Positions 23,377-32,535 of a stretch of DNA of 64,000 bases are shown here, one piece after another. The notes under the pieces were generated by a model. It searched no databases, was not told where the DNA came from, and saw only the letters and a list, made by a program, of their open reading frames with translations. The translations under genes were made by a program, and so were the position numbers. The stretch comes from Oscillospiraceae bacterium. Its GTDB lineage: Bacteria; Bacillota; Clostridia; Oscillospirales; Oscillospiraceae. The stretch's first letter is position 1. Every line of letters begins with the position of its first letter. The DNA lies in contig SVLI01000005.1 in assembly GCA_015068035.1 (NCBI GenBank), positions 62,001 through 126,000 of the forward strand. Direction: 5' to 3'.

Positions 23377-25482
23377 ATGAAACGGTTTTTGGCGTTATTG
23401 ATGTGTGCGTGTCTGCTCGCGGGGCTGGCCGGCTGCAAAACGCAGGCGGAGGACGTAGAAAAAGAAGCGGAAGAAGCCTCGGAAAATACATACCGGGTCT
23501 ATACGCCCGATGAGGAAAACATCGTTGTGGATGAGCAGGAGCAGATCACCTACGTGAACAATATGCTCATGGTTGTGTTTGATGAGGACGCTTCCGAGGA
23601 CGATGTTGCATCGCTCGTGGAATCCGTGGAGGGCAAGGTGATCGAAACCGTTCCCTCCATCCGTCAGTATCAGATTCAGATTCCGGAGCGGGATCTGCAG
23701 GGGCTTGCGGAGCTGGTTGCGCGCGTGGAGCAAAATGACTGCGTGCTGTTTGCCCACTATGACGAGGTCCACGAATCTCCTGAAAACGCGGACATGCCCG
23801 CTGACCCATGGGATGGGGATGTCGATGCGGAAGACTGGACCGATGAGGACATCGACGGCAGCAACTGGTGGATGGAGCTGATCGACGTTCCCGGCGCGTG
23901 GGAATACAGCGAATATTTCTCCAAAATCAAAATCGGCGTTCTGGATACGGGCTTTGATACGAAGCATGAGGATCTGGATCTGAAACTGCTGGGCGGTTCA
24001 AAGGGGCAGGGAAAGGATCATGGCACCCATGTCGCGGGCATCATCGGCGCGAAGCATAACAAAAAGGGCATCAGCGGCATCGTGAAGAAGAGCGATATTG
24101 TCTGCGTGGATTGTTTGTCAGCAATCAATTGGCAGACGGATTCCAATGTATATGTTGGCCTCGCAGCGGTTGTGGAAGCAGGCGCCAAGGTCGTGAACAT
24201 GTCCATGGGCGACAAAGGTGACGGTTCATGCGCTGACTGGATTGTTGCCCAAAGGGCGCGAAAAGCCTCGGGTTATATGGGGGAGCTGTTGCACGAGCAC
24301 GATTTTATTGTTGTGCAGTCTGCGGGAAATGATGGTCGGGATGCCTTGAATAACAATTTCTTTGCCTCCGTTACGCCCGAAAACTGTGTAAAATACGGTT
24401 CCGGGCGGAGTTCCGCCGAGGGCATTTGCAGCCGCATTGTGGTTGTGGCAAACATTTCAAGTCAGCTGAACAAATCGCAATCCTATTTTCTTGCTCCCGG
24501 TTCCAATTACGGCACACAGGTGGATATTGCGGCGCCGGGCGGCGTGAAAAAATCCGATGGTAGCATGGATATAGATAAAGGTGTGTACAGCACTGTATCC
24601 AAAAATCAGTATAAGCCCTCTGCGGGAACCTCCATGGCCGCGCCCATGGTCGCCGGCGTGGCGGCGCTGGTGTGGTCGGTCAGCGACCGCTTTACGGGAT
24701 CTCAGGTGGCCGACATCGTCTGCAGCAACACAGTCGGCGCGATTAACGGGGATCAATACAACGGAAGCTACGGCCTTTTGAATGCCCGCGCGGCTGTCGA
24801 AGAAGCGGTTCGGCTGGTGAACGGGGAAGAAAGAATCGAGACCGGGGAAACGGTGGAAGCGGATACGGACGGCGTGCAGTATGAAATCGTGCGCTGGGAT
24901 GCGTCCGCGCACGATGCATCGGGCGCCTCGACCGAAAACTGTTATTATGAATATCTCAGGATTTTGGGCGATTCCCCGGCATATCAGAAAATCAACGATG
25001 TGCTCTATTCCAGAGCGGAGAAATATATGAGCGCATCCTCCGGCGAACGGCTGGCGGCACTTGATCCGATTGGGGACTGTTACCGTCATGCATGGACAAG
25101 GGTGACCTATAACAAAAACGGCATTCTGGGCATCACGGTAACGGCGGATGAATACGCGGGCGGGAATACCAGCCACGGATATTTTTCCCATTACTTTTAT
25201 GACGTGAACACCGGCGAAGAAGCGACGCTTCCTGTCCTTGTCGGCATGGAGGAGGAAGAACTGCTGCCGCTTCTCCGTCAGATCGCGTGGGAGGGCCTGC
25301 AGGAGCAGCTCGGCGGTGCGCTGTTTCCGGGTGTCGAAGAAAGGGTCGCCAATATGCAGCTTGAGGAGTTTAAGTATTTTGTCCGTGAAGGAGAAATCTT
25401 TATCGAATTTGAGCAGTACGATGTCGCAGCCGGCGCGTTTGGCGAAACGGTGATTCCCACCGGCCTGTATTTGCCGGAATAA
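23377..25482 (+). CDS. Subtilisin-family serine protease lipoprotein with C-terminal RsiV-like domain
   Basis: 701 residues. A lipoprotein signal ends at C20 (LAGLAGC). A propeptide-like region spans about 55-130 (inhibitor I9 pattern), then a subtilase domain: D190 (GVLDTGFD), H215 (DHGTHVAG), N318 (SAGND) and S419 (AGTSMAAPMVAG). The last 200 residues look like the DUF3298/RsiV extracytoplasmic fold (CYYEYLRI, FSHYFYDVNTGEEATL). It should work outside the membrane as a tethered protease. ATG 23374 and 23377 are both possible; GGGAAG spacing favours 23377. A -10 TATAAT is at 23264-23269. Confidence 0.85.
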   Translation: MKRFLALLMCACLLAGLAGCKTQAEDVEKEAEEASENTYRVYTPDEENIVVDEQEQITYVNNMLMVVFDEDASEDDVASLVESVEGKVIETVPSIRQYQIQIPERDLQGLAELVARVEQNDCVLFAHYDEVHESPENADMPADPWDGDVDAEDWTDEDIDGSNWWMELIDVPGAWEYSEYFSKIKIGVLDTGFDTKHEDLDLKLLGGSKGQGKDHGTHVAGIIGAKHNKKGISGIVKKSDIVCVDCLSAINWQTDSNVYVGLAAVVEAGAKVVNMSMGDKGDGSCADWIVAQRARKASGYMGELLHEHDFIVVQSAGNDGRDALNNNFFASVTPENCVKYGSGRSSAEGICSRIVVVANISSQLNKSQSYFLAPGSNYGTQVDIAAPGGVKKSDGSMDIDKGVYSTVSKNQYKPSAGTSMAAPMVAGVAALVWSVSDRFTGSQVADIVCSNTVGAINGDQYNGSYGLLNARAAVEEAVRLVNGEERIETGETVEADTDGVQYEIVRWDASAHDASGASTENCYYEYLRILGDSPAYQKINDVLYSRAEKYMSASSGERLAALDPIGDCYRHAWTRVTYNKNGILGITVTADEYAGGNTSHGYFSHYFYDVNTGEEATLPVLVGMEEEELLPLLRQIAWEGLQEQLGGALFPGVEERVANMQLEEFKYFVREGEIFIEFEQYDVAAGAFGETVIPTGLYLPE

Positions 25483-25612
25483 GAAGCGGAAAGCCCACGG
25501 CGCGATGAAAACGGCCTGCTGCCCGGGGTGACTGCACTGCGCGGAATTTTGCTCCGGCGCAGCAATTCCCCCGCAGCGCGTGGGCGAAGCGCTTTTCCAA
25601 GTGCATAAACAG

Positions 25613-25646
25613 AAAAATCCAACTCTTGCGAGTTGGATTTTTTTAT
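25613..25646 (+). terminator. Terminator of the protease gene
   Basis: AAAAATCCAACTC pairs with GAGTTGGATTTTT around TTGC, followed by TTTATTT. Bases 25483-25612 hold nothing else recognised. Confidence 0.92.
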
Positions 25647-25680
25647 TTCGCGCCCTTTCCGGCGAAAAAATCTTGATTTC

Positions 25681-25720
25681 TTAAGCAAAGTTAAGAAATA
25701 TGATGAGGAAATGTTAAGAA
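25681..25720. promoter_or_regulatory. Direct-repeat operator for an OmpR-type regulator
   Basis: TTAAG occurs at 25681, 25691 and 25714. The first two are exactly 10 bp apart, as OmpR/PhoB-family tandem half-sites are. TTTCTTAA-N6-TTAAGAAA (25677-25698) is also a dyad. Likely autoregulation site of the downstream response regulator. Confidence 0.5.
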
Positions 25721-25754
25721 TTGTGGTGTATGCTGTGTGCGAGGTGAAGAAGAA

Positions 25755-26435
25755 ATGCATGTGCTGGTTGTGGATGACGACAGAGAGATCGTCGAGAGCA
25801 TAAGTATTTTCCTTTCGGGAGAGGGATACAAAGCGCTGAAGGCCTACGACGGAATCGAAGCGCTGGAGATTCTCTCCGAAAACGAGGTGCATCTGATGAT
25901 TCTGGACATCATGATGCCAAAGCTGGACGGAATCAAAACGCTGATGAAGCTGCGCGAGTCAAGAAACATTCCCGTCATCCTCCTTTCCGCCAAGAGCGAG
26001 GATGCGGACAAAATCTTCGGCCTGACCGCGGGCGCGGACGATTACGTCACAAAGCCCTTTAACCCGAGCGAGCTGATGGCAAGGGTCAAATCGCAGCTCC
26101 GGCGCTATACCACGCTCGGCTCCATCGGCAAGCAAAAGGGCGAAATTGTGATCGACGGCCTGTGCGTCAACACCGAGAGCAAAACCGTTAAGGTGGACGG
26201 GGAAAACGTGCGCCTCACGCCCGTGGAGTACAAAATCCTCGAGCTGCTCGCCCGCAACAGAGGCAAGGTGTTCTCGGCCGAGGATATTTATTCCAATGTG
26301 TGGAACGAGCAAAACGCGGTGGGCGATAACACCATCGCGGTGCACGTCCGGCATATCCGGGAAAAAATCGAAATCAACCCCAAAGAGCCGCGGTATCTCA
26401 AGGTGGTTTGGGGCGTCGGCTACAAAATTGACTGA
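25755..26435 (+). CDS. OmpR-family response regulator
   Basis: 226 residues. Receiver domain with acidic D8/D9, phosphoacceptor D51 (LMILDIMMP), and K100 (VTKPF). The C-terminal winged-helix domain (about 130-226) ends in LKVVWGVGYKI, the usual OmpR-family end. ATG 25755 follows GAGG; the first six codons of the longer frame are rejected. The kinase follows after 14 bases. No target genes are adjacent, unless the protease upstream is one. Confidence 0.93.
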   Translation: MHVLVVDDDREIVESISIFLSGEGYKALKAYDGIEALEILSENEVHLMILDIMMPKLDGIKTLMKLRESRNIPVILLSAKSEDADKIFGLTAGADDYVTKPFNPSELMARVKSQLRRYTTLGSIGKQKGEIVIDGLCVNTESKTVKVDGENVRLTPVEYKILELLARNRGKVFSAEDIYSNVWNEQNAVGDNTIAVHVRHIREKIEINPKEPRYLKVVWGVGYKID

Positions 26436-26449
26436 GGAGGGCTGCGTTC

Positions 26450-28465
26450 ATGAAAAAACTCATTTATTCCGTATGGCTGAAGCTGGCCGCCGTGTTTTTG
26501 CTCGTTGTCTGCATCGTCGCCGCGATGCTGACGGTGTCCAACACCGTTATCCGCTATGACGCCGAGGAAGTGGACATCTATGACTTTGGCCGCGATTTCG
26601 AGGATTCGTGGTATATCTCCTGGCTGCTTGCCAGACCCGAAAACGTCCTGTATAACGCCTATCTCAACACCTATCGCCCCTATGACAATTACGGCAATCC
26701 CATTGACCGCGGGGAGAATGGCAAAGACTACGGCGATGATCTGGAAAGCAACATCCGCGAGGCCTTTGACGCCTTCTCCCATTCCGACGACGAGATCCGG
26801 TATTTCGTGCAGTGGAATGACATGATCCGCACCAACTGCGGCGCGGCAAGCGTGGAGGATGCGCTGCGGGGCAAGTATTATTCCTATGTCAGCCGAAGCA
26901 GCGACGGGAACATTACGCGCGAAAGCGCGGGCGTGGACGGCAGAGCTTACTATCTTGAAGAGATCTCCCACTTCGATGATGACAGCACCATCGTCATCGG
27001 CTGCAGCATCCGGGATGACGTCGCCGCAAAATATGAGGCGATCTGGAATCGGCAGGAAAGCCTTGTGATGGGCTGCGTCTTCCGGGTTCTGGCGCTCTTC
27101 CTCGCCGCGCTGGCGCTGCTTGTCTATCTGCTGTGCGTCTGCGGGCGGAACAAAGACGGCGAGCATAAGAACATGTGGCTGGATAACATCTGGCTGGAGG
27201 TGCACCTCGCCGCGATTGTGGGTGCCGCCGTCGGAACGGTCGCGCTGTGGTATTTTGTGCTGGATGAGCATCTGCACGGAAACTTCCCGCAGAATCTGCT
27301 CTATTGGGTTTTGTGCGCAGGGACGGCGCTCGGCAGTCTGATTGTCATCACCTCGCTGCTCTCCGCCGTGCGAAACATCAAAACGCGCAGACTGGTCAGC
27401 ACGAGCATCATCCTGCGCATTATAAGATGGATCCTGCGTCTGATCGTGAAAATCGCAAAAGCGGTCAGAAGCCTGCTTTCGAAAAAGACGGGGCTGTATC
27501 TCTGCATTCTGCTTTTCCTGTATACGGCGATCATCGGCTTCTTCGGCATCATCACGTGGCGTTCTCCGGTCGGGCTGATTCTGGGCATCCTTTTGTTCGG
27601 CCTTGCGTGCTTCGTTGCCGCCTGCCGCGCCGGAGATCTTGAGGAGATCAAAAAGGGCGTCAGCGCTGTGCGAAGCGGAAACGTGGCCTATCAGATTCCG
27701 GAGCTCAAGTGTGACGATATGAAAGCGCTGGCGGAGGACATCAACGGCATCGCCGCCGGGCTGGACGAGTCCGTTGCGGCGAAGGTCAAGGCGGAAAGGC
27801 TGAAAACCGAGCTGATCACGAATGTGTCGCACGATCTGAAAACGCCCATCACCTCCATCGTCAGCTATACGGAGCTGCTCTCGAAGATGGAGGAGCTGCC
27901 GGAGGAGGCAAAGGACTACGTTGCCGTCATCGCCAAAAAGAGCGAGCGGCTCAAGCGGCTCACGCAGGATCTGTTTGACATTTCTAAGGTGCAGAGCGGC
28001 AACGATCATGTGATTTTGGAAAAGCTCGATGCCGCGCTGCTCATCTCTCAGGCGCTCGGGGAGCACGATAACGAGATTCAAAACTCGGGTCTGCCGTTTT
28101 GCGTGGATACGCCCAAGGAGCTTTACATCTCGGCGGACGGGCGGAAGCTCTCGCGCGTTGTGTCGAACCTCATCGACAACATTCTCAAATATACGATGAA
28201 GAACACGCGCGTGTTTATTACCGCCTCCGAAAAGGACGGCATGGTCGAAATGGAGTTTAAGAACATCTCCTCCTATCCGCTGAACTTTAACGCAGAGGAA
28301 ATCACCGGCAGATTTGTCCGCGGCGACGAATCCAGAACGGCGGAGGGCCACGGCCTCGGGCTGGCCATCGCCAAGAGCTATACGGAAATCTGCGGCGGCA
28401 GCTTCGAGATCGTCGTGGACGGCGATATGTTCAAGGCCATTCTGAGGTTCAAGAAGTATATTTGA
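26450..28465 (+). CDS. Membrane sensor histidine kinase
   Basis: 671 residues. Membrane helix at about 9-30, extracytoplasmic region to about 203, then five or six more hydrophobic segments (205-230, 250-270, 283-305, 348-368, 373-392), an unusually membrane-rich sensor. HAMP-like linker at about 393-445, then DHp with H461 (NVSHDLKTP), N box near N573-N577 and G box GHGLGLAI near 640. It should phosphorylate the preceding regulator. The signal is unknown; the Asp/Tyr-rich external domain gives no clue I recognise. Confidence 0.92.
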   Translation: MKKLIYSVWLKLAAVFLLVVCIVAAMLTVSNTVIRYDAEEVDIYDFGRDFEDSWYISWLLARPENVLYNAYLNTYRPYDNYGNPIDRGENGKDYGDDLESNIREAFDAFSHSDDEIRYFVQWNDMIRTNCGAASVEDALRGKYYSYVSRSSDGNITRESAGVDGRAYYLEEISHFDDDSTIVIGCSIRDDVAAKYEAIWNRQESLVMGCVFRVLALFLAALALLVYLLCVCGRNKDGEHKNMWLDNIWLEVHLAAIVGAAVGTVALWYFVLDEHLHGNFPQNLLYWVLCAGTALGSLIVITSLLSAVRNIKTRRLVSTSIILRIIRWILRLIVKIAKAVRSLLSKKTGLYLCILLFLYTAIIGFFGIITWRSPVGLILGILLFGLACFVAACRAGDLEEIKKGVSAVRSGNVAYQIPELKCDDMKALAEDINGIAAGLDESVAAKVKAERLKTELITNVSHDLKTPITSIVSYTELLSKMEELPEEAKDYVAVIAKKSERLKRLTQDLFDISKVQSGNDHVILEKLDAALLISQALGEHDNEIQNSGLPFCVDTPKELYISADGRKLSRVVSNLIDNILKYTMKNTRVFITASEKDGMVEMEFKNISSYPLNFNAEEITGRFVRGDESRTAEGHGLGLAIAKSYTEICGGSFEIVVDGDMFKAILRFKKYI

Positions 28466-28528
28466 CGGCTGCCCGCGCCGCGAAAGGGGGAGATCTTTTC
28501 GCCGAAAGCATATGACCGCATAAAAATA

Positions 28529-28566
28529 CAGGAAGCCCGCAGGCTTAGGGTCTGCGGGCTTCCTGC
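28529..28566 (+). terminator. Terminator of the two-component operon
   Basis: AGGAAGCCCGCAG pairs with CTGCGGGCTTCCT around a 9-nt loop. The T-tract is poor, so efficiency is uncertain. The rest of 28466-28752 shows no gene. Confidence 0.6.
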
Positions 28567-28752
28567 CGTGAAAGGCCGGCAAGTGGATTTTCACCCGGGC
28601 GTTTCACACCGGCCGGGTAAGCAGCTTTCCGGCCAATGTCCCCGTGTGTGTTGCCAATCGGGGCTTTTTGTCGGTTAAAGGCCGCCACATCCGATTTTGA
28701 ATTATGTAAACCATATGTCGGGATTTTGCCGCGCAAATCCTGTCGCTATTTG

Positions 28753-28781
28753 TTGCAAAACGTCGAACGCAATGATAGAAT
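28753..28781 (+). promoter_or_regulatory. Promoter for the MBOAT-DHHW pair
   Basis: TTGCAA (28753-28758), 17-nt spacer, TAGAAT (28776-28781), 33 bases before the ATG. Confidence 0.6.
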
Positions 28782-28813
28782 TATACGGTAATTCTAAAAA
28801 ACGGTGTGTCGAT

Positions 28814-30274
28814 ATGGTATTTTCCAGCCTTGTATTTTTATATGCTTTTTTTCCGCTCTCCCTGCTGGCATATGCGCTTTTTCGCAGTCAGCGCGCCAAG
28901 AACGCGGCGCTGCTGATCTTTTCGCTGATTTTTTATGCCTGGGGAGAGCCGGTTTACGTTTTCCTGCTGATGTTCATGGCGCTCTGCTCATGGCTTTGCG
29001 CGCTGGGCATATCCCGTGCGGAAAACCGCACGCGCGCGAAGCTATGGGTGGCGGTCGCCGCCGTGATCGACATTGCGCTCATCGGCTTTTTCAAGTATGC
29101 GGGCATGTTCTGCGGCATTCTGGGCGCTGTGCCGGATTTTATTACGCGCATCGCGCTTCCGATCGGTATATCTTTTTATACGTTTCAGCTGCTCACCTAT
29201 GTGGTGGATGTATACCGCGGTGACGCAGCGGCGCAGAAGAGCTATTGGAACGTTTTGCTCTATGCTTCGCTGTTCCACCAGTGCATCGCCGGCCCCATCG
29301 TCCGTTACAAAACCATTGGCAACGAGCTCTTCGGCGATACGCGCAGGCAGCATGACTGGGCGGGCGGCATCTCCCGCTTCGCAATCGGCCTCGGCAAAAA
29401 AGTTCTGCTGGCCAACCCCTGCGGCGCGCTGGCGGATTCTCTGCTTTTGTCGGATAAGACGCTGGCCGACGGGCTGCTTTTCGCGCAGAACATGGATAAG
29501 CTCGGCACGATGCCCGTTTTGGGGCTGTGGCTTGGCGTGATCGCCTATACGCTGCAGATCTATCTGGACTTTTCCGCCTATTCCGATATGGCCATCGGCA
29601 TGGGCCGCATGCTGGGGCTTCACTATCCGGAGAACTTTAAGTATCCGTATATTTCCCGCTCGGTCACAGAGTTCTGGCGGCGCTGGCACATCTCGCTTGG
29701 CACCTTCTTCCGCGATTACGTCTATATCCCGCTCGGCGGCAACCGCTGCGGCAAGCTCCGCTGGGTCTTCAATACCCTCGTTGTGTGGGCGCTCACCGGT
29801 TTGTGGCACGGGGCGAGCTGGAATTTTGTGCTCTGGGGCCTTTGGTGCTTCGTGTTTATGATGCTCGAAAAGGCTTTCCTCGGCAAGCTCCTTAAGAAGC
29901 TGCCGGTGCTTTCCAACCTCTATCTGCTGTTTGTTTCCTGCCTTGGCTGGGTCATCTTCCGCTTTACAAATATGGAGCTGGGCGGAACTGTCCTTTCCGG
30001 ACTTTTCGGCCTGGGCGGTAACCCGCTTTCCGATTTCTATACGCTAACCACGCTGAAAAACAATGTCTGGCTGCTGCTGGTGTGCATCCTTGCCTGTACG
30101 CCGCTGCCGGCCATGCTTGGAAAGCGCATTTCCGCGCGGCTGAAAAACAGACCCTTGGGTCATGGCGTCTGTGACGCTGTGCAGTATGCCGTGCTCCCCA
30201 TCGCGCTGCTGCTTTTGTCCACCGCCGCGCTCGTTGCGGGCAGCTATAATCCGTTTATCTATTTTCAGTTCTGA
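28814..30274 (+). CDS. MBOAT-family O-acyltransferase (AlgI/DltB-like)
   Basis: 486 residues, around ten to twelve membrane segments. The MBOAT landmarks are FWRRWHISLGTFFRDYVYIPLGG (H292 within) and the catalytic-type H332 in LTGLWHGASWNF. AlgI-type members pass acyl, usually acetyl, groups across the membrane to extracytoplasmic acyltransferases that decorate polysaccharides. ATG 28814 is chosen although the upstream site is weak; earlier in-frame codons include the promoter. A DHHW protein follows after 14 bases and is probably its partner. Confidence 0.9.
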   Translation: MVFSSLVFLYAFFPLSLLAYALFRSQRAKNAALLIFSLIFYAWGEPVYVFLLMFMALCSWLCALGISRAENRTRAKLWVAVAAVIDIALIGFFKYAGMFCGILGAVPDFITRIALPIGISFYTFQLLTYVVDVYRGDAAAQKSYWNVLLYASLFHQCIAGPIVRYKTIGNELFGDTRRQHDWAGGISRFAIGLGKKVLLANPCGALADSLLLSDKTLADGLLFAQNMDKLGTMPVLGLWLGVIAYTLQIYLDFSAYSDMAIGMGRMLGLHYPENFKYPYISRSVTEFWRRWHISLGTFFRDYVYIPLGGNRCGKLRWVFNTLVVWALTGLWHGASWNFVLWGLWCFVFMMLEKAFLGKLLKKLPVLSNLYLLFVSCLGWVIFRFTNMELGGTVLSGLFGLGGNPLSDFYTLTTLKNNVWLLLVCILACTPLPAMLGKRISARLKNRPLGHGVCDAVQYAVLPIALLLLSTAALVAGSYNPFIYFQF

Positions 30275-30288
30275 GGTGAAATTTGCAA

Positions 30289-31701
30289 ATGGACGATAAA
30301 ACGCCCCTTACAACTGAAGAAAACGCCGAGTCGCGGCGAAGCCGTCCGCGGCGCCGCAAGCTGCAGCGGAAAAAGCGCCCGTATCTGCCGTTCCTGCTTG
30401 TGCTTGCCGCGCTGAGCATCACGGCCTTTATCATTCCGCTGCGCCCGAACTATTCGGAGTCTGAAAAGCGTGAGCTGGCCACTTTCCCGCCGCTGACGCT
30501 TGAGGCGCTGCGCAGCGGCCAGTGGATGCGGGATTTTGAGAATTGGTTTACGGACACCTTTCCCGCGCGCGAGGATTGGGTCAGCCTCGGGGCGCGCATT
30601 GACGATCTGCACGGCGTGAGCAGCGTCACCGTGCAGGGCGCGCCGATCGTTGCCGACGAGATTCCGGATCTGCCCGCGAAAACCGCAGCCCCTGTGGAGG
30701 AATTGCCCGCGGCAACCCCCGCGCCCGTGCCGACGCCCGCGCCCTTGCCGGAGAGCGAACCGCTGCCCACGCCGCCGCCCGATCTGGACGCCGGTGCGGA
30801 TGTGGACTGGGAGAAGTTCAGCCGGTTTGACGCTGTCGCGCTGGTGGGGGATGCCGCCTATGAGCTCTACGGTTTTGTTGAAGCCAACGCCGCGGCATAC
30901 GGCAAGCTGATTGAAAAAGCCGCCACCCTTCTGGAAGACCGCTGCCGCGTGTTTTCGCTCGTTGCGCCCAACGCCACCGGCGCGACCCTCTCTGCGGAGG
31001 ACTATAATCAGCTCGGCTGCTCCAGTCAGCAGGATGGCATCGCCTATACCTATAGCTTTATGGACAAGGCAACGGGTGTTGACAGCTACACGGCCCTGCG
31101 CCGCCACAACAGCGAGTATATCTACTTCCGCACCGACCATCACTGGAGCGCGCTTGGCGCATGGTATGCCTATGAGCAGTGGGCCCTTGCCGCCGGATTT
31201 GAGCCGGTGTCGCTGAGCGAATGCACGACCTATGACATGGGCGATTTCCTCGGCTCGTATTCCCGCAATTATCAGGTTAAGGCGATGGAACAGAACCCCG
31301 ACCGGGTTCATGCCTACATCCCGCCCGGCGATTTGCATATGTATCTGAACGGGAAGGATTCCGGCTATGAATTCCCCATCATCACGGATGCTTCGTGGTA
31401 TGGCATCGATAGCAAATATGTCGCCGCCTTCCTTTACGGTGACCGCTATCTCACGGAGCTTGTCAACAATGACATTGAGGATGACAGCGCCTGCCTGCTC
31501 ATTAAGGATTCCTACGGCAACCCCTTCTCCCTCTATCTCACACAGCATTACAATCGCGTCATCGTGATCGATTGCCGCTTCGGCTTCTGCCTGAGCCAGC
31601 TGGTGAACGCATATGGCATTGATGATGTCATTTTCCTCAACGGCCTCACGCTTTCGCAGTCGAACGACGTGATCGGCCTTTATAAGCGCAGCATTAATTA
31701 A
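30289..31701 (+). CDS. DHHW-motif (AlgX/SGNH-like) extracytoplasmic protein
   Basis: 470 residues. Short Arg/Lys-rich cytoplasmic N-terminus, one membrane helix (about 32-50), Pro/Ala-rich linker (about 130-168), then a catalytic-like domain with RTDHHWSALGAWYAY (DHHW at 283-286). AlgX/AlgJ-type proteins with this motif accept acyl groups delivered by an MBOAT partner and transfer them to surface sugars. A TTG at 30283 is an alternative start with better spacing from GAGGTG. Likely the transferase half of the pair with the preceding gene. Confidence 0.82.
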   Translation: MDDKTPLTTEENAESRRSRPRRRKLQRKKRPYLPFLLVLAALSITAFIIPLRPNYSESEKRELATFPPLTLEALRSGQWMRDFENWFTDTFPAREDWVSLGARIDDLHGVSSVTVQGAPIVADEIPDLPAKTAAPVEELPAATPAPVPTPAPLPESEPLPTPPPDLDAGADVDWEKFSRFDAVALVGDAAYELYGFVEANAAAYGKLIEKAATLLEDRCRVFSLVAPNATGATLSAEDYNQLGCSSQQDGIAYTYSFMDKATGVDSYTALRRHNSEYIYFRTDHHWSALGAWYAYEQWALAAGFEPVSLSECTTYDMGDFLGSYSRNYQVKAMEQNPDRVHAYIPPGDLHMYLNGKDSGYEFPIITDASWYGIDSKYVAAFLYGDRYLTELVNNDIEDDSACLLIKDSYGNPFSLYLTQHYNRVIVIDCRFGFCLSQLVNAYGIDDVIFLNGLTLSQSNDVIGLYKRSIN

Positions 31702-31713
31702 ACAGCATAACAG

Positions 31714-31754
31714 CAAAGCGACAGATTTCTTTGTGGAATCTGTCGCTTTGTTTT
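31714..31754 (+). terminator. Terminator of the MBOAT-DHHW operon
   Basis: CAAAGCGACAGATT (31714-31727) pairs perfectly with AATCTGTCGCTTTG (31737-31750), then TTTT. A second strong GC hairpin follows at 31801-31831. Confidence 0.9.
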
Positions 31755-31828
31755 GCCGGGGGCGTATTCTGCCCGGCGGCGCCCGTCCCACATCACCCAC
31801 CAAGCCCCCGTAGCGCCGCTGCGGGGGC

Positions 31829-31857
31829 TTGAAAAGCATTTTCCTTGGTGATAAAAT
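31829..31857 (+). promoter_or_regulatory. Promoter for the DUF2284-radical SAM pair
   Basis: TTGAAA (31829-31834), 17-nt spacer, TAAAAT (31852-31857). Confidence 0.6.
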
Positions 31858-31926
31858 AAATCAATTATGAAGAAGCAGCGCGCGCCGGCAGAGCTTGGGC
31901 GCAGAAAGTGAAAGCTGGGGGAAAAT

Positions 31927-32469
31927 ATGAACGCTTATCAATACGATCCCGAAAACGTCAAAAAGGCGGAAAAATATATCCGCGAGGCGCTCGCGCTCGG
32001 CGCAAGCCACGCCGTGCTGTTTGAAGCGCCGCAGATCTGCTGGGACAGCCGGACGCTGCTCAAATGCATGTACGGCTGCTCGGACTGGGGGAAGAACCAC
32101 ACCTGCCCCTCGCGAGCGGGAAATCCCACGATGGCGGAAATGCGCGAGATGTTCTCCAACTACAAGTGGGGCATCATCATCCACGCAGGCAATAAGCACG
32201 ACTCGCAGCGGATTTCCATGCGCATGGAGAGCATGGCTTTTCATGACGGCTATTATTTCGCCATGTCGCTTTCGGATTGCGGCCTGTGCAAGGAGTGCGC
32301 GGCCGTGAACTGTGAGGATTGCCGCAATGTCCGGCAGGCGAGACCGGCCTTCCACAGCGTCGGCATCGACGTGTTCAAAACCGTGCATCAGTTTGACCTG
32401 CCGCTCTATACGCTGGAGAGCCGCGACGCGCCGGAGCAGAACTGGTACAGCGCCGTGTTCGTGGAGTAG
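31927..32469 (+). CDS. DUF2284-type cysteine-rich metal-binding protein
   Basis: 180 residues with clustered cysteines: YGCSDWGKNHTCPSR (about 49-63) and CGLCKECAAVNCEDC (about 118-132), probably binding iron-sulfur or zinc. The family (predicted metal-binding, DUF2284) is widespread in anaerobes with no assigned reaction. ATG 31927 has a GGGGG site. A B12-binding radical SAM gene follows 66 bases later on the same strand, so the two may act together. Confidence 0.75.
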   Translation: MNAYQYDPENVKKAEKYIREALALGASHAVLFEAPQICWDSRTLLKCMYGCSDWGKNHTCPSRAGNPTMAEMREMFSNYKWGIIIHAGNKHDSQRISMRMESMAFHDGYYFAMSLSDCGLCKECAAVNCEDCRNVRQARPAFHSVGIDVFKTVHQFDLPLYTLESRDAPEQNWYSAVFVE

Positions 32470-32535
32470 GGGGGAAGCGTCTGCCCCGAAGCCAAGGCCG
32501 CGCCGCGGCGCGTGCAGGAAAAGGAGGAAACTCTC

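Noticed and set aside
23214-23513. 99-codon frame overlapping the start of the subtilase
   Set aside because: Overlaps the lipoprotein signal in another frame and lacks support; its hydrophobic stretch is incidental.
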